A stretch of 64,000 bases of DNA, from contig NZ_OY781470.1 in assembly GCF_963676935.1 (NCBI RefSeq), positions 1,336,680-1,400,679 on the forward strand, in the 5' to 3' direction. Both the position numbers and the translations under genes were made by a program. Positions 51,396 to 60,733 of the stretch are shown here, piece by piece. The DNA is from Halarcobacter sp. (GTDB taxonomy: Bacteria; Campylobacterota; Campylobacteria; Campylobacterales; Arcobacteraceae). A model generated the notes under the pieces. The model made no database searches. It was not told where the DNA came from and saw only the letters and a list, made by a program, of their open reading frames with translations. The first letter of the stretch is position 1; every line of letters starts with the position of its first letter.

Positions 51396-53984
51396 TTAAT
51401 TTGCTTTATATTCAATAATTACGGGTTCTGAGTAATTTGGAACTTCATCATAAGTAAACAGTGCATAATACTTATCAATATCTTTTGCACCAAAATCATC
51501 AAAAGTATAATTATCCATTCCTGCATAAAGTTTTTGACCATCATGGGTAGAGTAGGGCTTTCTAAATGCATTTTTAATAACTTTTACACCTTTTAAATCA
51601 GGGGTTTTAGGATTATCCCAAGTAAGTTTTAATTTTCCATTTTCTTTTGTAAGTTTTGCATTAGTTACTTTTTCAATAGGATATCTTCTTTTTGGGATAT
51701 ATTCAATTATCAATTTAGGAGATAAGTTTTGATTTTTTATTTCCCATGATACTTTTTTATCTTTAATCAATTTTTGTGAGGAAGTTGGTTTTAAAACAAA
51801 TGCAATATCTGATTTGTCTTTTAGTTTTTCATTTAAATTAATTTCAGAATAACTATCAAAAGGAAAATATTGTGTTTGGTTGTTTTTTAATTCTGCTGCA
51901 CTAACATCATATCCTATTGTTTGAATTATCTCTCTATTTGTAATACCATTGTAATCTTTATCAATATTTTCATCAACGAACTCTAAATGAAACCTAATAT
52001 CATCTTTTATATAAATATTTTTTGAGTTTAATTCAAAGTACGCTTTAGTAATCATAGTATAATCAAAACTTGGAAGAGAAGAAAGATTAAACTCAAATGT
52101 TGAATAAATCTTTTTCCCTTCATTATCAAAACCTGCACTAACTTCATCTTCTACTACATCATCTTTTGATACTGTATAAACAGCTTTTGGATAAAGTTCA
52201 ATAATATTTGGTTTTACTGTATATGTTATTTCTAATCTGGGTCTAAAAGGTAAACCATAACCAAATTTACCATAACCAATATCCCACTGCATCATCTGTC
52301 TAGTTCTACCAATAATTAACTCTTTTGGTCCTTCTACTCTAAAAACAACTTTCCCATATCTTTCAAATACATCTTGAAGGGCTTTACATTCAATACCTGA
52401 AAATTCCCATGTTCGCCAAATACCTTGTGTTAATTGGTGGGATTGAGTAGGTCTACCTACATATTTAACAATTTCCATATTATCTACATCATCAAAATTT
52501 GTAATATTACCCATTGTATCTTGATTTACAATACCCACATTCCATTCACCATATTTTTCTATTGTTGTTGAAACTCTATTTATAGGATATAAATTAAATG
52601 ATGCATTTTTTATGATTGTGTTCTCTGCTAGTGATTGCAAACTAACTGTAACAATAGCATATGATACACCTTTATTTTCATCTACTCCAACAAATAATGA
52701 GTTGATTCCAAAATGTTTTGCATTATCATTTAAATTTTCTGCTACATATCCTGTTTCTTTTGCAGTTGCATAATAAGTTCTACTAAACTCATCATATTCT
52801 GGATCTGTTCTTAAACTAATTTGTGGATAAAATGGCGATTTTTCAAATGTTTTTTTATTTACAACCCTTATGTTATAAAAATAATCTTTATTTGTTTCTA
52901 GATTTATATCTGTAAACTCTAAAGCTTGTGTTCTAGCTATCAAGTTTGAAGTTTTACAAAAATATTTATTTCTTTTTGCCCTATATATTTCAAAAAATAT
53001 ATCTTCGTGGGTTTGATAATCCCATTTTAAATTAACATGATTAGAACCTATTTCTGTAATTTCAAAAGAGTTAACTCTTTTTAATGAGTTCTTTTTAGAA
53101 TAATTTCGTGTTTCTTTTAAAGCAAGCAATAAAGCTGGTATATGTTCTCTAATATTTTCATCCATATCATTCATATAATCAGATATATTTCTAGTTCCAA
53201 CCTCTACAACCGTAGAGATAATACCTTTTGAGTGATAAAACTCTCTACCGCTGCCAGATATAAGTTTTATTGGTGGTTTTCCTTGATGAATACCATATTC
53301 TCTACCAGAAATTTTTCTAATCTCTTCAGCCATATTTGCACATAAAATATTCATATCTGTAGTATCAACAGTATCTTCATGTCTAAAATCATGTGCTGGG
53401 AAAAACACATTTCCTTGTGAGTGATAATCTAATGCTATAGTAATATTTTCATGAGTTTCTACAAAATCTCTCAATGCTTTTGTTTCTGGTTCACTAAAGG
53501 GTTCTGGACCCCCATAAACATTTGAAGTAGTAGATGTTGATTTCACATATCCTATTGGAAAGTTTCTATTTAAATCTACTCCATATGAACCATCTGCATT
53601 AACTCTTCTATTTTTTCTCCAAAAAGAAAAATGTGTTCTTGAATATTCATACCCATCTGGATTTACACATGGAACCATATAAATAGTTGATTTTTTTAAA
53701 TATTTTTGTAATGTTGGGTCATGCTGAATATTTTCTAAAATATATTTTGTAAACTCTATTGCTAATTCATGTCCTATCCATTCTCTAGCATGAATAGTCC
53801 CAGTATAAAAGAGTGCAGGTTTTTCATCTGCTGTGTTTATATCTCCTGAAATAGTAATAAGATTTATCTCTCTTTTTTCCCATGTTTCTCCAATCGATTC
53901 TATTTTGAAATTATTAGGGAATTTTTTTTGATACTCTTTAAAAATATCTGTTGATTCTTCATATGAGCGATATAGCTGCTTCAA
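51396..53984 (-). CDS. Large M14 carboxypeptidase with FN3 and DNRLRE-like domains
   Basis: This 862-residue protein has an N-terminal M14 zinc carboxypeptidase domain (about 1-300) with ligands H65 and E68 in IHAREWIGHE, substrate arginine in WRKNRR, DLNRNF, DYHSQG and catalytic glutamate in VEVGT. Next comes a fibronectin III-like domain (about 310-400), then two beta-rich DNRLRE-like regions (about 400-740) and another FN3-like end. No signal peptide is found, which is odd for this architecture. The start is TTG at 53984 with GGAGA 7 nt upstream. It lies 3 bp after the ATP-grasp/HhH gene. Confidence 0.83.
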   Translation of the reverse strand: MKQLYRSYEESTDIFKEYQKKFPNNFKIESIGETWEKREINLITISGDINTADEKPALFYTGTIHAREWIGHELAIEFTKYILENIQHDPTLQKYLKKSTIYMVPCVNPDGYEYSRTHFSFWRKNRRVNADGSYGVDLNRNFPIGYVKSTSTTSNVYGGPEPFSEPETKALRDFVETHENITIALDYHSQGNVFFPAHDFRHEDTVDTTDMNILCANMAEEIRKISGREYGIHQGKPPIKLISGSGREFYHSKGIISTVVEVGTRNISDYMNDMDENIREHIPALLLALKETRNYSKKNSLKRVNSFEITEIGSNHVNLKWDYQTHEDIFFEIYRAKRNKYFCKTSNLIARTQALEFTDINLETNKDYFYNIRVVNKKTFEKSPFYPQISLRTDPEYDEFSRTYYATAKETGYVAENLNDNAKHFGINSLFVGVDENKGVSYAIVTVSLQSLAENTIIKNASFNLYPINRVSTTIEKYGEWNVGIVNQDTMGNITNFDDVDNMEIVKYVGRPTQSHQLTQGIWRTWEFSGIECKALQDVFERYGKVVFRVEGPKELIIGRTRQMMQWDIGYGKFGYGLPFRPRLEITYTVKPNIIELYPKAVYTVSKDDVVEDEVSAGFDNEGKKIYSTFEFNLSSLPSFDYTMITKAYFELNSKNIYIKDDIRFHLEFVDENIDKDYNGITNREIIQTIGYDVSAAELKNNQTQYFPFDSYSEINLNEKLKDKSDIAFVLKPTSSQKLIKDKKVSWEIKNQNLSPKLIIEYIPKRRYPIEKVTNAKLTKENGKLKLTWDNPKTPDLKGVKVIKNAFRKPYSTHDGQKLYAGMDNYTFDDFGAKDIDKYYALFTYDEVPNYSEPVIIEYKAN

Positions 53985-53987
53985 ATA

Positions 53988-55490
53988 TTATTCTCCTACT
54001 TTAAGTCTTGATTTTAATTGAACAAGTTTATTTTTACCAATACCATCTATATCTTTTAGTTCATCAATAGAATTAAAACCTTTTGTTTTTTCTCTATATT
54101 CTAAAATAATTTTTGCAAGTTTAGCACCGATACCTTTTATTTTCTTTAATACAGACTCATCAGCATCATTTATATCTACTCTCATGTCATCAAGGTTGTC
54201 ATTCCAAGTTTTTAATATTTGTTCATCTATTGATTCTAATTCTAATAAATCACTTGAGTCTGTAATAATGTTCTCTTTTGTATATTCATGTATCTCGATG
54301 GCAAGATTCTCTTCCATCCCATGAAGAGTCATTATATCAGTTAAAGATGCACTATTAAAGTTTATTTTTTGGATTATAAGTTCATTCTTTTTTGGTTCCT
54401 TATTTAAATCTTTTTTAATAGGCAATTTATCAGGTGCAATTGATTCTGGTACATCATTTGGAGTACTCAACTTAGCTTTTTCCATATCAAAACTATCTTT
54501 TGGTTCATTTAAATACCATGTTCCATCACAAGATGGTTTATATTTACTAAAGCCAATATGCCTCATTGTTCTTAACAATGATGAATCAATTTTCCCTAGC
54601 TCTTCCCAAGAAAATAGAGGAATATGTGGCATAGAATATTTTCCATTAGAAAAATCCCACATCAAATATTGACAAATCCAATCTCGAATATAAGGAAAAG
54701 CTGCAAATGCAGTAGCACACTCTAAAATATATGCCTTATCTGTTTTAGCATCAATGGCAATATCACAAGCCCAATACTCTGCTTTAGCAGCCTTACTTGC
54801 TTCAACAGCTAATTCAAGTGCATTCATTGGAATATTATCATATGACATTGAACCACCCTGAGAAGTATTTGTAATCCATTCACCATCGCCTGAAAATCTC
54901 CAAAACGCACACACAGGTTTATGTCCTACTAACATAACTCTGATATCACCTGAATATTTTAAATCAATAGCATCTTGAGTATAAATTGGATTATATTTCT
55001 CTTTTTCTAGTAGTTTTTTAGCTTCTTTATAATTATCAGCTTTATGTACAAAATATCCACCATAATTTGATGGACCATATGATCTTTTTATTATTTGAGG
55101 ATATTTTGCTTTGTTTTTTAGATAATTAAAACCTTTTTCTTTATCATAAAATATTTTTGTTTTTGGAATTGATAAAGCATATTTTTTACAAAATAATGTA
55201 ACATTCTCTTTAGATTTATTTGAAAATTGTGTTTCTAAAGATGGTACAAATCTAACATTGGGAAGCTCTTTTGATATCTCAACAAATGTATCATATGCTG
55301 TAGCAGGAATATTACCGATTAAGATATCAATCTTTTTCTTTTTAACCTCTTTAACAAACCTATCTTTATCATTTTTCCAATGATAAGTAACAGATTCAAT
55401 TTTGTCAGGCCAACCTTTAAAATTAGAATGGTCAAAAAATCTTAAAACATAATCAAGATATAAAAAACCTAATTTTGGCAAATTCTTCAT
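53988..55490 (-). CDS. ATP-grasp ligase fused to helix-hairpin-helix domains
   Basis: This protein of 500 residues is counted from ATG 55490 (AAGGA is 8 nt upstream; ATG 55496 is only 2 nt away). The N-terminal ATP-grasp fold (about 100-285) has QIIKRSYGPSNYGG as nucleotide loop, SGDIRVMLV and a YILECATAF strand. A linker (about 290-370) leads to two ComEA-type helix-hairpin-helix units (about 372-434 and 434-500: KIKGIGAKLAKII, DIDGIGKNKLVQL). The usual E-x-N metal motif reads ECA. The substrate is unknown. An amide-forming ligase that also binds nucleic acid or protein is possible. Confidence 0.75.
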   Translation of the reverse strand: MKNLPKLGFLYLDYVLRFFDHSNFKGWPDKIESVTYHWKNDKDRFVKEVKKKKIDILIGNIPATAYDTFVEISKELPNVRFVPSLETQFSNKSKENVTLFCKKYALSIPKTKIFYDKEKGFNYLKNKAKYPQIIKRSYGPSNYGGYFVHKADNYKEAKKLLEKEKYNPIYTQDAIDLKYSGDIRVMLVGHKPVCAFWRFSGDGEWITNTSQGGSMSYDNIPMNALELAVEASKAAKAEYWACDIAIDAKTDKAYILECATAFAAFPYIRDWICQYLMWDFSNGKYSMPHIPLFSWEELGKIDSSLLRTMRHIGFSKYKPSCDGTWYLNEPKDSFDMEKAKLSTPNDVPESIAPDKLPIKKDLNKEPKKNELIIQKINFNSASLTDIMTLHGMEENLAIEIHEYTKENIITDSSDLLELESIDEQILKTWNDNLDDMRVDINDADESVLKKIKGIGAKLAKIILEYREKTKGFNSIDELKDIDGIGKNKLVQLKSRLKVGE

Positions 55491-55502
55491 ATACATTTTC
55501 CT

Positions 55503-56408
55503 TTATTTTTTATTTATTTTTTTATCTATTAAATCAACAATTAATTCAATTTTTTTATCATTATAGTCAATACCAATTTTTTCTTGTTCTGGTGTTATAA
55601 ATGCAGGGATACCATTTACTTCAAGTACTACATATTCTTCTTTTTTTCTGTCATAAATTATATCAACTCCACCAATGTCAAGGCCAGTAACTTTAACAGC
55701 TTTGAGTGCCAATTTGATTACACTTTCAGGAATCTCTCTTTTAAAAACACTACCTCCACTAGTAACATTTGTTCTCCAATCACTACCACCTGCTTTTCTT
55801 CCATAACCACCAACAAATTTTCCATCAACTACATCTATTCTAAAATCTGTGTTATCATAATCAATAAATTTTTCAACATAAAAATATCGTAAATCCATTT
55901 GATTTAAAAATGGCAGTAAGACATCAAGTGTTTCTTCATTTTCAATTTTAGTTAATCCAACTCCACCCCAACCATCAGTTGGTTTATATACCATCTTATC
56001 CCATTTTTTTATAATTGCTTTTAATTGATGAGTGTCATCTCTATGGCATAATTTGTAATCTGCTGTTTGTATTTTATTTCTTCTTAGCAAGAAAGAAGTA
56101 TGAAATTTATCTTCAGTAAGTTCAAATGATTCATAAGTATTTATCATTGGAATAATTTTATTTAATGCTTTATACAAATACATTTGATATTGTGTTTGTT
56201 CCCCTGCGTTATAAGAGAAGAAAAGATCTAATTTATCTAATTTAATATCATTCCAAATTATATGACCATTTTTGGCAATCGCATCTCTTAAATTGATATT
56301 TGGAATAACATCAATCCCTTTTTTATCTAATAATGTAATTATTTTCTCTTGTATCTTATCTCCACCACCATTTTGGTATAACCACATACCAATCTTTTTT
56401 CTTTCCAT
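55503..56408 (-). CDS. RimK-like ATP-grasp ligase
   Basis: This 301-residue ATP-grasp enzyme of the RimK/LysX type has YKPTDGWGGVGL (phosphate-grasp loop, about 140-151), FRIDVVDGKFVGGYGRKAGG (about 193-212), the WRTNVTSGG segment and YVVLEVNGIPAF with the metal-binding glutamate and asparagine. Such enzymes form amide bonds between a carboxylate and an amino group using ATP. AGGGGA precedes the ATG. It sits between an M20 peptidase gene and a second ATP-grasp gene, with 25 and 12 bp gaps. Confidence 0.82.
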   Translation of the reverse strand: MERKKIGMWLYQNGGGDKIQEKIITLLDKKGIDVIPNINLRDAIAKNGHIIWNDIKLDKLDLFFSYNAGEQTQYQMYLYKALNKIIPMINTYESFELTEDKFHTSFLLRRNKIQTADYKLCHRDDTHQLKAIIKKWDKMVYKPTDGWGGVGLTKIENEETLDVLLPFLNQMDLRYFYVEKFIDYDNTDFRIDVVDGKFVGGYGRKAGGSDWRTNVTSGGSVFKREIPESVIKLALKAVKVTGLDIGGVDIIYDRKKEEYVVLEVNGIPAFITPEQEKIGIDYNDKKIELIVDLIDKKINKK

Positions 56409-56433
56409 TTTATCCCCTATGTAAATTTAGTTT

Positions 56434-57537
56434 TTAATTTTTTTGATAGTAGTCTAATATTTTTGTCATCATTGAAATTCGTTGCTCAAAAGAACTTTTT
56501 AGTGCTCTTTCATTTATAGTATGGTCTCCATCCCCAAAAGGTCCAAAACCATCTAAAGTTGTGGTACCGCAACTCGAAACGATGTTTGCATCACTTACAC
56601 CACCTCTTCTTTCTGTTAATATTTTTTGTTTAGTTAATTTTTCAAAAAAACTTATTAGTTCTAATTGTTTCTCATTTTCTTCCATTACTCCACGCTGTAT
56701 AATACCATCAGCATGAGATTTTGTACCTTCTACATAAGAAATAGATGTAATTTTTTCTACTTCATTTATGATTCTTGTTTCTTCCTCTTTTTTATCAAAC
56801 CTAAACTCCATCATAAGTTCACAGTGTGGAGATACAGTATTGATACCAATACCACCTTCTATTTTTCCAACATTAATGATAGTTCCCTCTTCAAAATTGA
56901 TTAGTTCATGATATTTTTGTAGTTTTATAGCACCTTCTAAATTAGCATTTATGCCTTTTTTATACGAAGTTCCAGCATGACTTGCTTTTCCTTCAATTTT
57001 TATAATATATCTTCCTACCCCTTTTCTTGCTGTAACTAATTCTAAATTAGCCCCTGCAGCTTCAAATACAAAACAATAATCATAATCCTTTGCGATTGAA
57101 GAGGTAACTTCTTTTGAATCATCACTTCCTGTTTCTTCATCTGATACTAATAAGAAATCTATATTAATAATCTCTTTGTTTTTTTCATAGATATTTCTTA
57201 AAGCTTGTAAAGCTACAATGTTGCCACCTTTCATATCACAAACACCAGGGCCATAAACCCATTCGTCATCCTCTTTAAAGCTTTCAAAATATCCTTGAGG
57301 AAAAACAGTATCATTGTGTCCTAAAAGAAGTATTTTTTTCCCTTCTTTTTTTGTAGTTTTAAATAATAAGTGATCACCGATTAGTTCTCTTTTAAAAGTA
57401 GTCATTTGAAAACCTAAAGGTGTTAGCCATGAGCTCATAATATTTCCAACTTCATCAACACCATTTTTATTTTGGGTATAAGAGTTTATATTGATAATTT
57501 TTTCTAAGTCTTTTAAGTAGTTCATAAAATTTTCCAT
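56434..57537 (-). CDS. M20-family metallopeptidase, carboxypeptidase G2-like
   Basis: This 367-residue di-zinc peptidase has LLLGHNDTVFP (first metal histidine and aspartate, about 70-80), GPGVCDMKGG with the bridging aspartate, SDEETGS with the catalytic glutamate, a dimerisation domain (about 175-285) and FGPFGDGDHT as the last metal histidine. Relatives cleave C-terminal glutamate from folates or aminoacyl conjugates. There is no signal peptide, hence it is cytoplasmic. It is the first gene of the ATP-grasp/M14 operon. No clear Shine-Dalgarno is seen for ATG 57537 or for the in-frame ATG 57525. Confidence 0.85.
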   Translation of the reverse strand: MENFMNYLKDLEKIININSYTQNKNGVDEVGNIMSSWLTPLGFQMTTFKRELIGDHLLFKTTKKEGKKILLLGHNDTVFPQGYFESFKEDDEWVYGPGVCDMKGGNIVALQALRNIYEKNKEIINIDFLLVSDEETGSDDSKEVTSSIAKDYDYCFVFEAAGANLELVTARKGVGRYIIKIEGKASHAGTSYKKGINANLEGAIKLQKYHELINFEEGTIINVGKIEGGIGINTVSPHCELMMEFRFDKKEEETRIINEVEKITSISYVEGTKSHADGIIQRGVMEENEKQLELISFFEKLTKQKILTERRGGVSDANIVSSCGTTTLDGFGPFGDGDHTINERALKSSFEQRISMMTKILDYYQKN

Positions 57538-57641
57538 AATAATAGAATATAGAAATCTTATATTTAATAGAATTTGATAAGCAAAAGCATTAATATATCG
57601 ATTAGAATTATTATACTAGGCTTTTGATACAATATGGAGAC

Positions 57642-57670
57642 AGAAAATGGTCATTAAATAACCATTTTCT
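57642..57670 (-). terminator. Hairpin after argG
   Basis: AGAAAATGGT and ACCATTTTCT form a 10-bp stem with a 9-nt loop, 24 bp past the argG stop. No U tract follows on the minus strand, so it may be a weak or Rho-assisted terminator. Confidence 0.5.
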
Positions 57671-57693
57671 ATAAAAATTATACAGAATGTAAT

Positions 57694-58929
57694 CTATTTT
57701 TGTTTTTGTCCTGCAATAATAAATCTTAATGCATTTAATCTAATAAATCCTTCTGCATCTTTTTGATTATAAACTTCATCTTCTTCAAATGTTGAGTGAG
57801 CTTCTGAGTAAAGAGATTTTGATGATTCTCTACCAACTACAGTAACATTACCTTTATAAAGTTTAAGTCTAACAGTACCTTCAACATTTTCTTGAGTTTT
57901 ATCAATTGCTGCTTGAAGCATCTCTCTTTCAGGAGAAAACCAGTATCCTTGATAGATAAGTTTTGCGTATTTTGGCATTAATTCATCTTTCAAGTGAGCT
58001 TCTTCTCTATCTAAACAAATAGATTCAATTGCTCTATGAGCTTTTAGCATAATTGTACCACCTGGAGTTTCATAACATCCTCTAGCTTTCATACCAACAT
58101 ATCTGTTTTCAACAATATCAACTCTTCCTATACCATGTTTATTACCATAGTCATTTAACTTTTTAAGTAAAGTTGCAGGTGACAACTCTTCACCATTTAT
58201 TGAAATTGGATCTCCATTTTTATATCCAATTGTAATATATTCAGCTTCATCTGGAGCTTCTTCAGGAGAGTTTGTCCATAACCACATTGAATCTTCTGGC
58301 TCATTATTTGGATTTTCTAAATGTAATCCTTCATAAGAGATGTGTAAAAGATTTGCATCCATAGAGTATGGACTAATTGCTGGGTTACCATCTGCATCAA
58401 GGTGTTTTTTATCAATCTCAATACCATGTTTTTTTGCATAGGCAAGTAGTTTTTCTCTTGAATTTAAATCCCACTCTCTCCAAGGGGCAATAACTGTAAT
58501 ATCAGGCTTTAGTCCTAAATATCCAAGTTCAAATCTTACTTGGTCATTACCTTTACCTGTTGCACCATGAGATACAGCATCTGCACCCATTTTATTTGCA
58601 ATTTCAATTTGTTTTTTTGCAATTAAAGGTCTTGCAATAGATGTACCAAGAAGATATTCTCCTTCATATATTGCATTTGCACGGAACATTGGAAAAACAT
58701 AATCTTTAACAAATTCTTCTTTAATATCTAGTATAAAAATATTTTCTGGTTTAATACCACAAGCTAAAGCTTTTGCACGTGCTGGCTCAACCTCTTCACC
58801 TTGTCCTAAATCAGCAGTGAATGTAATAACTTCTGCATTATATTCATCTTGAAGCCATTTTAAAATAGTTGAAGTATCAAGCCCACCACTATAAGCTAAT
58901 ACAACTTTTTTTACTTCTTTTTTACTCAT
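57694..58929 (-). CDS. argG: Argininosuccinate synthase
   Basis: This 411-residue enzyme is counted from ATG 58929 (AGGAA about 7 nt upstream); the longer frame to 58974 adds residues unlike the family. ArgG joins citrulline and aspartate with ATP in arginine synthesis. The N-type ATP pyrophosphatase loop [12 protein letters not shown] starts at about 8, followed by the [13 protein letters not shown] motif, the [12 protein letters not shown] helix and the [11 protein letters not shown] segment. It is monocistronic. Other arg genes are outside the window. Confidence 0.95.
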   Translation of the reverse strand: MSKKEVKKVVLAYSGGLDTSTILKWLQDEYNAEVITFTADLGQGEEVEPARAKALACGIKPENIFILDIKEEFVKDYVFPMFRANAIYEGEYLLGTSIARPLIAKKQIEIANKMGADAVSHGATGKGNDQVRFELGYLGLKPDITVIAPWREWDLNSREKLLAYAKKHGIEIDKKHLDADGNPAISPYSMDANLLHISYEGLHLENPNNEPEDSMWLWTNSPEEAPDEAEYITIGYKNGDPISINGEELSPATLLKKLNDYGNKHGIGRVDIVENRYVGMKARGCYETPGGTIMLKAHRAIESICLDREEAHLKDELMPKYAKLIYQGYWFSPEREMLQAAIDKTQENVEGTVRLKLYKGNVTVVGRESSKSLYSEAHSTFEEDEVYNQKDAEGFIRLNALRFIIAGQKQK

Positions 58930-59061
58930 AATAAAATTCCTATGATAATCGATTTTAAGCGCATATTTTATCAAAAATAAACTATTAAATGAATTAAATA
59001 TGAATATTTTTCTTTACAAGTAATATTTTAATAAACAAAAAAGTTTTTAATAAAAATTAGA

Positions 59062-59067
59062 TATAAT
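59062..59067 (+). promoter_or_regulatory. TATAAT -10 box of the S4 gene, possibly leaderless
   Basis: TTAGATATAAT ends 8 nt before the ATG at 59075. No Shine-Dalgarno is present. With the usual spacing the transcript would start on or next to the start codon. Confidence 0.5.
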
Positions 59068-59074
59068 CTAAGCC

Positions 59075-59326
59075 ATGAGAATAGATAAATTTTTAAATGC
59101 AGTAAATATTACAAAAAGAAGGGCTGTTGCTGAAGATATGTTAGAACATAAAGTTGTTTTCATAAACAATCTTCCAGTTAAAAAAGCAAAAGAGGTTAAA
59201 ATAGGGGATATTATAGAGATTAGATATCTTGAGAGAACAGATAAGTTTAAAGTTCTTCAAATACCAGTTACTAAATCTACACCTAAATCTAAAATGTCAG
59301 AATATGTTGAAGTGATGCAAGGATAA
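59075..59326 (+). CDS. S4-domain RNA-binding protein, HslR-like
   Basis: This 83-residue S4 domain has MRIDKFLNAVNITKRRAVAED, then VFINNLPVKKAKEVKIGD, the classical alpha-L RNA-binding fold. Relatives (HslR/YrfH, RqcP) bind tRNA or stalled 50S ribosomes in heat-shock recovery and ribosome rescue. It heads a close run with trpD, tsaE and lptB (gaps 3, 3 and -8 bp), so its promoter may drive all four. Confidence 0.87.
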   Translation: MRIDKFLNAVNITKRRAVAEDMLEHKVVFINNLPVKKAKEVKIGDIIEIRYLERTDKFKVLQIPVTKSTPKSKMSEYVEVMQG

Positions 59327-59329
59327 AAA

Positions 59330-60313
59330 ATGTTTAATATGGCTAAATTAAAATTTGATGATATATTTGAAAACAAATTACCAGAAGAGGAAGTTAGAGA
59401 ATATTTAATTGAATTATATGAAAGAGGAGAAACAGCAGCAGAAATAGCTGCAGCAGCAAGTGCAATGCGAGATCATATGATTCCTCTTCCAATACATTAT
59501 GATTTAAAATCTAAAGCTATTGATGTAGTAGGAACGGGTGGAGATAAAAGTTATAGTTTTAATATTTCAAGTACAGTATCAATACTATTAGCTGCAGCTG
59601 GTTGTTTTGTGGCAAAGCATGGAAATAGAAGTATAACAAGTAAATCTGGAAGTGCTGATATGCTAGAAGCATTAGGTATTAATTTAAATCTTTCAATTGA
59701 AAATTCTGTAAAAATGTTAGAAGAGACTGGTTTTTGTTTTATGTTTGCACAAAATCACCATCCAGCAATGAAATACATTATGCCAATTAGAAAATCAATT
59801 CCACATAGAACTATTTTTAATATCTTAGGTCCTTTATCAAATCCTGCTTCAGTTTCAAAACAATTAATTGGTGTATTTGATAAATCATATATTAATAAAA
59901 TTGCAACAGCTTTAGATATGTTAGAAGCTAAAAAATCAATGGTTGTATCATCAAATGATGGCATGGACGAAATATCAATATCAGATATATCTTATGCAAC
60001 ATTGTTAGATAATGGAAAAATAGAAGATTTTGTTATTGACCCACAAGAGTATGGACTAAAATTAGCTCCTAAAGATGAGATTGTTGGTGGTGATGGTAAA
60101 GAAAATGCAAAAATTACATATGATATTTTAACTGGAGTAACAAAGGGTGCAAAACTAGATATTGTACTTTTAAATACAGCTGCAGCTTTAGTTGTTGATA
60201 ATAAAGCAAGAGACATAAAAGAGGGAATTGAAATTGCCAAAGATACAATTAATAATAATAAAGCGAAAGAAAAGCTTGAAGAATTAATAAAAATATCATC
60301 ACAGTTGGTTTAG
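59330..60313 (+). CDS. trpD: Anthranilate phosphoribosyltransferase
   Basis: This 327-residue TrpD joins anthranilate to PRPP in tryptophan synthesis. PRPP and metal motifs are VVGTGGDKSYSFNIST (about 66-81), KHGNRSITSKSGSAD (about 100-114) and NILGPLSNPA (about 165-174). The start used is ATG 59330; ATG 59339 is an in-frame alternative. It is separate from trpB by 30 kb, with no trpE/G/C near. Its operon partners are translation and envelope genes rather than trp genes. Confidence 0.94.
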   Translation: MFNMAKLKFDDIFENKLPEEEVREYLIELYERGETAAEIAAAASAMRDHMIPLPIHYDLKSKAIDVVGTGGDKSYSFNISSTVSILLAAAGCFVAKHGNRSITSKSGSADMLEALGINLNLSIENSVKMLEETGFCFMFAQNHHPAMKYIMPIRKSIPHRTIFNILGPLSNPASVSKQLIGVFDKSYINKIATALDMLEAKKSMVVSSNDGMDEISISDISYATLLDNGKIEDFVIDPQEYGLKLAPKDEIVGGDGKENAKITYDILTGVTKGAKLDIVLLNTAAALVVDNKARDIKEGIEIAKDTINNNKAKEKLEELIKISSQLV

Positions 60314-60316
60314 AAT

Positions 60317-60733
60317 TTGACTTTTTTACTAGAATTAAATGAGATTGATAAAATTGTAAAAAAATTAAAAGAGAAATTAGAAGTTTTAGATTTTAATTGT
60401 GTGGTAATTCTGCGAGGAGATTTAGCTAGTGGTAAAACTACATTTGTTAAAAATTTTGTTAAGTCTCTTGATGTAGATGAACTTGTTACGTCACCAACAT
60501 TTTCTTTACAATCTATATATAGTGAAAATATATTTCATTATGATGTTTATAATAAAACTTTAGAAGAATTTATATCTTTAGGATTACTTGAAGAATTTGA
60601 AAAAGAGGGCGTGCACTTTGTAGAGTGGGGTGATGAGAAGTTAGAAGAGATATTAAACTCATATGGATTTAATATCATTGTCCTAAATATTGAAAAAAGA
60701 GATAATAAAAGGTTATATACAATAAATGAGTAA
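60317..60733 (+). CDS. tsaE: tRNA t6A modification ATPase TsaE
   Basis: This 138-residue P-loop ATPase has Walker [16 protein letters not shown] (about 32-46), the [10 protein letters not shown] segment and the C-terminal [12 protein letters not shown] typical of TsaE. It supports TsaB/TsaD in making N6-threonylcarbamoyladenosine at A37 of ANN-decoding tRNAs. The start is TTG at 60317, 3 bp past trpD and without a clear ribosome site, probably coupled. Its 3' end overlaps lptB by 8 bp. Confidence 0.92.
   Translation: MTFLLELNEIDKIVKKLKEKLEVLDFNCVVILRGDLASGKTTFVKNFVKSLDVDELVTSPTFSLQSIYSENIFHYDVYNKTLEEFISLGLLEEFEKEGVHFVEWGDEKLEEILNSYGFNIIVLNIEKRDNKRLYTINE

Noticed and set aside
55584-55892. 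102-codon plus-strand frame inside the ATP-grasp gene
   Set aside because: Antisense to RimK-like coding sequence with Phe/Ile/Tyr-biased translation typical of shadows.
58930-58974. Longer N-terminus for argG
   Set aside because: The added 15 residues are unlike ArgG, and AGGAA is well placed for ATG 58929.
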